Positions 1 to 4,490 of a stretch of DNA of 7,213 bases are shown here, one piece after another. Numbering within the stretch: position 1 is the stretch's first letter; every line of letters begins with the position of its first letter. Position numbers and translations under genes: made by a program. This DNA comes from an uncultured Oscillospiraceae bacterium (lineage in GTDB: Bacteria > Bacillota > Clostridia > Oscillospirales > Acutalibacteraceae). The stretch spans positions 1 to 7,213 of the forward strand of contig CABUYS010000073.1 of NCBI GenBank assembly GCA_902495835.1, read 5' to 3'. The notes under the pieces were generated by a model. The model ran no database searches and had not been told where the DNA came from. It saw only the letters and a program-made list of their open reading frames with translations.

Positions 1-573
1 CCTTATGCTTTAGCAGGGATATCAGAAATGTTGAGAAAAAACTATGAAAATGCTATGGAATTTTTCCAAGACGGATTAAAATTGGTGGAGGATCAGATGC
101 AGTTGAAAGCACAGTTTTATTCTTATTTGGGGGATTGTTATTATAATTTAGATAGCATTGAGAGAGCCTTTGATATGTTTGACGAAGTATTAAAAATCAA
201 TCCGAATGATGCTTTAGTTCTGAATAACTATGCTTACTATCTTTCTTTAAGAAACGAGAATTTAAGCAAAGCGGAGCAAATGAGTTCTCAAGCTGTCTTG
301 CTGGAGCCTGAAAACGGGACTTATTTAGATACTTATGCTTGGGTATTATATATGCGTAAGGACTATTCTCAAGCACTTTATTATATGAAATTGGCTATCC
401 AATATAGCCCGGAAATATCTGGAGTTCTCTACGAACATTACGGAGATATTTTGTATAGAAATGATGAAAAAGAGAAAGCTTTGGAAATGTGGAAAAAAGC
501 TTTGGATGCTGGAGATGAAGTTTCAAAGGATCTGAAATCGAAGATATCCGGTGAGTATACATTTGAAAATTAA
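1..573 (+). CDS. TPR-repeat protein, C-terminal part (5' end outside window)
   Basis: The reading frame is open from the first base, so the gene begins upstream; 190 residues are visible. They form consecutive tetratricopeptide repeats: roughly residues 39-70 (YSYLGDCYYN then AFDMFDEVLKINPND), 73-105 (NNYAYYLSL then AVLLEPEN), 107-140 (DTYAWVLYM then ALYYMKLAIQYSPE) and 144-170 (YEHYGDILYRND then ALEMWKKALDAGD). TPR units stack as helical hairpins and serve as protein-binding scaffolds, so no enzymatic role is implied. A Met at position 28 could be mistaken for the start, but TPR-like sequence continues upstream of it without a stop. The downstream lipoprotein gene starts 22 bp after the stop, which suggests co-transcription with the envelope genes. 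The exact partner and the N-terminal architecture, including any signal peptide, cannot be seen here. Confidence 0.9.
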   Translation, partial: PYALAGISEMLRKNYENAMEFFQDGLKLVEDQMQLKAQFYSYLGDCYYNLDSIERAFDMFDEVLKINPNDALVLNNYAYYLSLRNENLSKAEQMSSQAVLLEPENGTYLDTYAWVLYMRKDYSQALYYMKLAIQYSPEISGVLYEHYGDILYRNDEKEKALEMWKKALDAGDEVSKDLKSKISGEYTFEN

Positions 574-595
574 AGAAGTTTTGAATTTCAGTTTT

Positions 596-1456
596 ATGTT
601 CAAATATTTTTTATTCAGTTTTTTTATCGTCTTGCTTTTTTCTTGTCGTTCTGTAAAAGAAACAGTAGTACCGAAAGAGGTAATAAATATATCGGAGGGA
701 AAACTTTATAAAAATTTAGAGGCAAATGAACTCGATTATCGTTCATTATATGCTAAAAAAGTAGACGTTTCTATCCAAATTAACGGAAAAGAGAATAAGC
801 TGAAAGGGGTATTGAAGATTGAGAGAGATAGCTTTATCTGGATGTCTGTAACGGCTCCTTTAGGAATTGAAGTAGCCAGAATATTGCTAACTCCTGATAG
901 TGTCAAATTTGTAGATTCTTATAATAAAAAATATTTGCTGACTGATTACGATTTCTTTTATAACGAATTCGGGATTCGGTTAGGTTTTACATGCATACAG
1001 CGTATCCTTACGAATGCTTATTTGAATTTAGACGATTGCAATCAAATTAATTTAAAATCAGGAAAGTTTAAATTTGAAAAGACGGATAAAGATTATGTCC
1101 TTTCGACTGTACAAAAGAAAGCCTTGAACCGGAAGTTAAAGAAATTTTTCAAGAAAAAACGTAAAAATAAAGATTTTGCTTTGGTACTACAAAAACTTCA
1201 TATTGAACCTGATTATTTCAGACCCTATAAATTGACATTGGAAGATTTGGAAGAAGATATGAGAGTTAGCGCTAATTACAGCCATTTTAAAATCTACGAA
1301 AATAAAATTTTTCCGGAGAAATTAGCTTTTGAATTGTTTTTTGAAGACAATGAAATAAAATTGGAATTGAAATTTACCCGTTTAGAATTTAATATAAATG
1401 TCGTTCCGAATCTACGGATTCCGTCCAAATATAAAAATATTTTGCCTGAGAATTAA
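596..1456 (+). CDS. DUF4292-family lipoprotein
   Basis: A 286-residue protein. From the ATG at 596 it opens with Met-Phe-Lys, a hydrophobic core (FLFSFFIVLL) and a lipobox LFSC with the acceptor Cys at residue 17, so it should be a lipid-anchored envelope lipoprotein. A GTG at 551 in the same frame would add 15 residues and overlap the TPR gene; I reject it because it puts polar sequence before a classic lipoprotein signal. The segment KGVLKIERDSFIWMSV and then PLGIEVARILLTPDSVKF (about residues 70-106) is what I recognise as the DUF4292 core. That family is common in Bacteroidota and resembles LolA/LolB-like beta proteins that carry lipids or lipoproteins. Residues about 174-193 are strikingly basic (KKFFKKKRKNK). 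The function is not established; the family assignment is from recall. It is the middle gene of an apparent operon. Confidence 0.85.
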   Translation: MFKYFLFSFFIVLLFSCRSVKETVVPKEVINISEGKLYKNLEANELDYRSLYAKKVDVSIQINGKENKLKGVLKIERDSFIWMSVTAPLGIEVARILLTPDSVKFVDSYNKKYLLTDYDFFYNEFGIRLGFTCIQRILTNAYLNLDDCNQINLKSGKFKFEKTDKDYVLSTVQKKALNRKLKKFFKKKRKNKDFALVLQKLHIEPDYFRPYKLTLEDLEEDMRVSANYSHFKIYENKIFPEKLAFELFFEDNEIKLELKFTRLEFNINVVPNLRIPSKYKNILPEN

Positions 1457-1469
1457 TATTCAGAGAAAA

Positions 1470-2660
1470 ATGAAAATTCAACCTATTTTCATATTGATAC
1501 TATTCTTATTTTCTTTAACAAATTCAGTCTGTGCCCAATCCATTCAATCCATTCAAAAGGAAAAAGAACGGAGTGAAAAAGAAATAGCTTATTTAAATAA
1601 ATTATTAAACGAAGCTAAAAATAATAAACATATTTCCTTGGGACGCCTGAATATTATTCAGCAAAAGATAATTCAAAGTAGGAAAATAATCACTTCTCTC
1701 AAGCAAGAAGTTTTTTATTTTGAAGAACAAATTAAGGAAAATGAGACTCGTTTGACAGAGTTAACCCATAAGCGTGAGTCGATGCTGGATTTATATAGTA
1801 AGCTTATCTATGGACTTTGGAAAAAAAAGGATAACATAAATAAGTTAATGTTTATTTTTTCTTCTTCTGATTTTAATCAAGCCTATAACCGATATAAATA
1901 TTTTGAACAAATTCAATCTTATTCCAAGCGACAATTGATTCAAATTTCTCAGATTAACGATTCTTTGTATATACAGAATATGCAATTAAAAGAATATGTG
2001 AATCAAAAAAATGAAGCTTTGAAAGAAATCGACATAAAAAATGCCGATTTATTAGCTCAGCAGCGAAATGAAAAACAACTTGTTCAGGAGCTTCAAAAGA
2101 AAGAAAAGGATATTGTCCGTAAACTTCAAAGCGAACAGAAAAACAGAAATCGTTTAGCGAAAGAACTAGATAAACTGATTGCTTCTCAAGCCAAGAAATC
2201 AGGTAGTTTGACCTCTGCTTATAAGATGACCCCGGAAGAAAAATTGGTGTCAGAAGATTTTGCCAAGAACAAAGGTAAATTACCTTGGCCCGTTAATCAA
2301 GGAGTTATTTCTGAAAAATTTGGTGTAAATGTGCATCCCATCTATAAGAGAGTGGAAATGATAAATAATGGAATAAGTATTTCTACTTTGAAAAATGCGG
2401 ATGTCCGTACCGTTTTCAATGGAGTGGTTTCGGAAATCTTATTTATGCCTGGTTTTAATAACGTCATTATTGTTCAACACGGGAATTATTTTACTGTGTA
2501 TTCTAATTTGGCAGATGTAGTAGTGAAAAAAGGACAAAAGGTAACTACGAAACAAATAATTGGAAAAATAGCTTACGATCAAGACAATGGAAGCGTATTA
2601 AATTTCCAAGTGTGGAAAAATATGGATAAGTTAGATCCTGAAAGTTGGCTGGCCCGTTAA
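1470..2660 (+). CDS. EnvC-like murein hydrolase activator (coiled coil plus degenerate LytM/M23 domain)
   Basis: A 396-residue secreted protein. Residues 1-22 are a Sec signal peptide with likely cleavage after Val-Cys-Ala; Asn at -3 argues against a lipobox at Cys21. Residues about 24-265 are rich in Lys, Glu, Gln and Leu and read as long coiled coils. Residues about 269-396 form a LytM (peptidase M23) fold, from LPWPVNQGVISEKFG to LDPESWL. The zinc site is broken: the usual HxGxD is Asn299-Asn-Gly-Ile-Ser303, and the usual HLH is Val376-Leu-Asn378, while His337 of the HG motif remains. The family's E. coli member EnvC is likewise inactive as a protease and instead activates periplasmic amidases at the septum; I infer the same role here. 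The start at 1470 is chosen over the in-frame ATG at 1398, which lies inside the preceding gene and would bury the signal peptide. It is the last gene of its cluster. Confidence 0.88.
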   Translation: MKIQPIFILILFLFSLTNSVCAQSIQSIQKEKERSEKEIAYLNKLLNEAKNNKHISLGRLNIIQQKIIQSRKIITSLKQEVFYFEEQIKENETRLTELTHKRESMLDLYSKLIYGLWKKKDNINKLMFIFSSSDFNQAYNRYKYFEQIQSYSKRQLIQISQINDSLYIQNMQLKEYVNQKNEALKEIDIKNADLLAQQRNEKQLVQELQKKEKDIVRKLQSEQKNRNRLAKELDKLIASQAKKSGSLTSAYKMTPEEKLVSEDFAKNKGKLPWPVNQGVISEKFGVNVHPIYKRVEMINNGISISTLKNADVRTVFNGVVSEILFMPGFNNVIIVQHGNYFTVYSNLADVVVKKGQKVTTKQIIGKIAYDQDNGSVLNFQVWKNMDKLDPESWLAR

Positions 2661-2780
2661 ATAGAGTTCAAAGAAATTAGATTTTAAGTAAACATTTTTG
2701 AAAATAAGTTTCGAAAGATTTAAAATATTTATATAATTCTATAAATTCGAAATAGGAATAGAAATAATCTAGAATTACAT

Positions 2781-2843
2781 AACAAATAATAATTTATTTT
2801 ATTTGTTTAACAATCAGATTACTATATAATTATTTCTTTTTTT
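2781..2843 (+). terminator. Possible weak terminator region after the envelope cluster
   Basis: A 9-bp perfect inverted repeat, AACAAATAA (2781-2789) with TTATTTGTT (2799-2807), has a 9-nt loop. A run of seven T (2837-2843) follows only 30 nt later, so this is not a textbook intrinsic terminator. The stem is almost entirely A-T and therefore weak. It is listed as the best candidate for the 3' boundary of the upstream operon. Another A-T-only hairpin (2727-2733 with 2740-2746) lies closer to the stop codon but has no T tract. Confidence 0.2.
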
Positions 2844-2889
2844 GGAGGTCCCTTATAGGAGTAGAAGAACTAGTGAATAGCTTTATTTT

Positions 2890-2939
2890 GGGAAATAATA
2901 TTGAAAAGTGAAAATATCTTTTTATGAATATTATTTCCC
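2890..2939. repeat. Perfect 13-bp inverted repeat (long stem-loop)
   Basis: GGGAAATAATATT (2890-2902) and AATATTATTTCCC (2927-2939) are exact reverse complements. The 24-nt loop contains a further AAAAG (2904-2908) with CTTTT (2918-2922), which would lengthen the hairpin after a short asymmetric bulge. No T tract follows on the + strand and none follows on the - strand, so it does not look like an intrinsic terminator. It could be an RNA stability or processing element, a protein-binding palindrome or part of a small RNA. The pairing is seen directly; the function is unknown. Confidence 0.6.
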
Positions 2940-3047
2940 GTAAAACTTTAAGAATTGGTAATTCAAAATTATTTACTAATTTCGTTATTGTAGAAATTCT
3001 TATTTAAATGTTTTATTTTAAAGATTCTAATGGATATAAATAAACAA

Positions 3048-3069
3048 AAATAGGAATGGATTTTAGATA
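3048..3069 (+). repeat. Short direct repeat, copy 1 (AAATAGGA ... ATTTTAGATA)
   Basis: AAATAGGA (3048-3055), four spacer bases, then ATTTTAGATA (3060-3069). The same two blocks recur at 3127-3146 with a two-base spacer. The octamer alone also occurs at 2750-2757 and 3205-3212. The three copies inside the structured element are spaced 79 and 78 bases apart, which may record an old tandem duplication. This copy forms part of helices P1 and P2 of the candidate RNA. Confidence 0.5.
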
Positions 3070-3126
3070 GAAAATGAGGTTCAAAAACAGAATGAAATAG
3101 TTTATTCGAATACAATTGAGCATAAG

Positions 3127-3146
3127 AAATAGGACTATTTTAGATA
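3127..3146 (+). repeat. Short direct repeat, copy 2 (AAATAGGA ... ATTTTAGATA)
   Basis: AAATAGGA (3127-3134), spacer CT, then ATTTTAGATA (3137-3146), matching copy 1 at 3048-3069 except for the spacer length. It overlaps the 3' strand of helix P5 in the candidate RNA. There are too few copies, and they are too diverged, for a CRISPR array. Confidence 0.5.
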
Positions 3147-3221
3147 ATTTGTGTTGCTCCGCTTGAATCTTGGCTTCATTTTCGTAAGTTTTTCTATCTA
3201 GGAAAAATAGGAGAGAATAAG

Positions 3222-3229
3222 TATATTTG
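3222..3229 (+). promoter_or_regulatory. Possible Bacteroidota -7 promoter element (TAnnTTTG)
   Basis: TATATTTG fits the TAnnTTTG -7 motif known for Bacteroides primary promoters. No good TTTG or TTG -33 element lies 19-21 bp upstream; the region there reads TTTTTCTATCTAGG. If real, it would start a transcript near 3235 with a leader of about 390 nt ahead of the rsbW-like gene. The motif also falls within the large 3' bulge of the candidate structured RNA, so the two interpretations compete. Confidence 0.2.
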
Positions 3230-3504
3230 TGAAAAGTAATTTCGTTCTTATTTTTGTTAAGGGATCAAGAATTGAATATTATATAAAAACATTTTGGAAA
3301 AGAAATTTTAAGTTTTAATAGTGTAGAGATATTTTATATATTTAAATGAGTGATAATATTTGTGTAAATGAATGCAGTAATTTTTTAAAGAATTATTTGA
3401 ATATTGTGTGTTTGTTTGAGAACAATTTACATGAATAATACGAATAGAAGAAGAGAATTTCTTATAACAGATCAATGTATAAAATTCGTTTTGTATTTAT
3501 GGGG

Positions 3505-3536
3505 GAATAATCTGTAGAATGGGCTATAGATTATTT
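3505..3536 (+). repeat. Stable stem-loop upstream of the rsbW-like gene
   Basis: Bases 3505-3517 (GAATAATCTGTAG) pair with 3524-3536 (CTATAGATTATTT) over 13 consecutive pairs, including two G-U (3514 with 3527, 3505 with 3536), around a 6-nt loop AATGGG. The G-U pairs favour an RNA hairpin in a + strand transcript. It is preceded by a run of five G (3501-3505) and is not followed by a clear T tract, so a terminator is possible but not strong. It lies 89 bp before the start codon at 3626 and may sit in the leader of the downstream operon. Confidence 0.5.
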
Positions 3537-3625
3537 ATAGATAACTAATAGAGATGAAAGTATATGTCGTAGCGTGTAATTTCTGATTAAAAATATGTAT
3601 AACAATTATTATATTAAGCTTGGTG

Positions 3626-4024
3626 ATGAATAAAGCAGTTTTATCAATTTCCTCTGAAGTTGGAAATATTATAAAAGTGGAAAATTTTATTGAAAGTTTT
3701 TCGGAGACTTTCAGTTTACCTCCTGATCTTTTTGGCAAAATCAGTTTGTCTATTATTGAAGCGGTAAATAATGCTATTTTATCTGGGAATAAATTGGATG
3801 CGAGTAAACAAGTTTGTTTGGAAGCTTGGGAGGAAAATAATAAATTTCATGTTTCGATTGAAGATGAGGGTCAAGGATTTGATTATAATCATATTCCGGA
3901 TCCGACACTGCCTGATAATATATTGAAAGATGCAGGTCGGGGCCTTTATATAATGAAAACCTTATCTGATGAACTCATTTTTGAAAAAAATGGGGCTAAA
4001 GTGACTTTGATATTTGATTTATAA
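3626..4024 (+). CDS. RsbW-like ATP-binding protein (GHKL/HATPase_c_2 fold), anti-sigma kinase type
   Basis: A 132-residue protein consisting of one Bergerat-fold ATP-binding domain, the usual size for stand-alone RsbW/SpoIIAB-type proteins. The N box is SIIEAVNNAILSGNK with Glu45 and Asn49. The G1 box is DEGQGFD, with Asp80, Gly82 and Gly84. The G2 box is GRGLYIM at residues 104-110. Known family members phosphorylate a STAS-domain antagonist and bind sigma factors, but neither partner is visible here, so the target is unknown. The ATG at 3626 is chosen over the in-frame TTG (3620) and GTG (3623) immediately before it; an in-frame stop at 3584-3586 limits any longer form. It is the first gene of a cluster with ybeY (10 bp downstream) and mnmG, and follows a long non-coding stretch that must contain its promoter unless transcription reads through from upstream. 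Confidence 0.9.
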   Translation: MNKAVLSISSEVGNIIKVENFIESFSETFSLPPDLFGKISLSIIEAVNNAILSGNKLDASKQVCLEAWEENNKFHVSIEDEGQGFDYNHIPDPTLPDNILKDAGRGLYIMKTLSDELIFEKNGAKVTLIFDL

Positions 4025-4034
4025 ACTCACTTTT

Positions 4035-4490
4035 ATGAGAGAAGTGTTGTTTTATAATGAAGGAATTGCATATCCTGATTTTTTTTCTGAGGATTTATTG
4101 AATGAATGGTTAGATAGTATTGCCCGGTATTATTCCAGAAAAATAGGTTCTTTGTCTTTTATTTTTTGTAATGATTCTTATATTTTAAATATTAATCAAA
4201 CATATTTAAATCACGATTATTATACAGATGTGATTACTTTTGACTATTGTCAAGACGGGTTTCTTTCCGGAGATATTTTTATAAGCTTGGATACTGTTCT
4301 CTCTAATTCTCTCCAATTTAATACTCTTTTTATTGAGGAGTTTCATCGTGTGTTTTGTCATTCTGTACTTCATTTGATCGGTTTTAAGGACAAAACAGAA
4401 CTTGATAGTACCGAAATGCGGGAAAATGAAAATCTTTGCTTAGAATTACTTAAAACCATCCGAAATGACAAATTTATTACCCAAGTATGA
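4035..4490 (+). CDS. ybeY: Endoribonuclease YbeY (rRNA maturation factor)
   Basis: A 151-residue protein, normal for the family. YbeY is a metal-dependent single-strand endoribonuclease involved in 16S rRNA 3'-end maturation and ribosome quality control in the cytoplasm. Conserved blocks are LNINQTYLNHDYYTDVITFD (residues 51-70), SGDIFIS (78-84) and the metal site HSVLHLIGFKD (109-119). Two zinc-ligand His residues, His109 and His113, are present, while the third ligand of the usual H-x3-H-x5-H motif is Asp119. From memory, Bacteroidota YbeY proteins commonly read GYKDK here, so this looks like a lineage variant rather than a defect. An in-frame TTG at 4014 would overlap the previous gene; the ATG at 4035 fits the usual N-terminus. 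It starts 10 bp after the rsbW-like stop, and its last 26 bp overlap the start of mnmG, which points to translational coupling. Confidence 0.93.
   Translation: MREVLFYNEGIAYPDFFSEDLLNEWLDSIARYYSRKIGSLSFIFCNDSYILNINQTYLNHDYYTDVITFDYCQDGFLSGDIFISLDTVLSNSLQFNTLFIEEFHRVFCHSVLHLIGFKDKTELDSTEMRENENLCLELLKTIRNDKFITQV

Larger units (their letters stand above)
3043..3258 (+). ncRNA. Candidate structured non-coding RNA (nested helices; 6S-like topology possible)
   Basis: Manual folding gives nested helices: P1 3043-3060 with 3241-3258 (18 consecutive pairs including three G-U), P2 3061-3070 with 3194-3203 (two G-U), P3 3071-3079 with 3174-3182 (one G-U), P4 3080-3084 with 3163-3167, and P5 3093-3101 with 3134-3142 (one G-U). 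P1 stacks directly on P2 on the 5' side, and the 3' strand carries bulges of 37 nt (3204-3240), 11 nt (3183-3193) and 6 nt (3168-3173). The seven G-U pairs would be A-C mismatches in a - strand transcript, so the + strand is favoured. A long irregular hairpin about 216 nt long, interrupted by a large bulge, recalls 6S RNA, but I see no decisive signature. The end lies 367 nt before the next gene, which makes a cis-acting leader less natural than an independent RNA. No clear promoter was found upstream. AT-rich DNA forms chance helices, so this is tentative. Confidence 0.4.
2661..3625 (+). other. Long AT-rich intergenic region with structured elements, no convincing gene
   Basis: This 965-bp stretch separates two otherwise tightly packed gene clusters. 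By eye it is markedly richer in A and T than its neighbours, and no reading frame on either strand looks like a conserved protein; the longest candidates wholly inside are about 30 codons. It does contain several strong inverted repeats, short direct repeats and a possible promoter element, each listed separately. It probably holds the end of the upstream operon, the start of the rsbW-like/ybeY/mnmG operon and possibly an independent small RNA. No transposase remnant or terminal inverted repeat pair framing the whole region was seen. Confidence 0.7.

Noticed and set aside
551..595. GTG at 551 as the start of the DUF4292 lipoprotein
   Set aside because: It would overlap the TPR gene and place 15 polar or mixed residues before a classic lipoprotein signal peptide that begins at the ATG at 596.
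1398..1469. ATG at 1398 as the start of the EnvC-like gene
   Set aside because: It lies inside the preceding gene and would bury the signal peptide 24 residues in; the ATG at 1470 gives a normal Sec signal.
2750..3212. Repeated AAATAGGA units considered as a CRISPR array
   Set aside because: The shared units are only 8-20 bases, diverge outside the core and are irregular across the set; there are no uniform spacers or cas genes.
3431..3517. Twin-arginine-like start (RRREFL) in a 28-codon frame
   Set aside because: No proper hydrophobic signal core or mature protein follows, so the resemblance is most likely chance.
2661..3625. The gap considered as an insertion sequence or MITE
   Set aside because: No transposase fragment, no flanking inverted terminal repeats with target duplications and no boundary could be recognised.
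3535..3738. 67-codon frame on the - strand
   Set aside because: It is antisense to the clearly conserved rsbW-like gene over half its length and its product resembles no family I know.
4014..4034. TTG at 4014 as the start of ybeY
   Set aside because: It is a rare start codon overlapping the previous gene's stop, while the ATG at 4035 gives the usual N-terminus and length.
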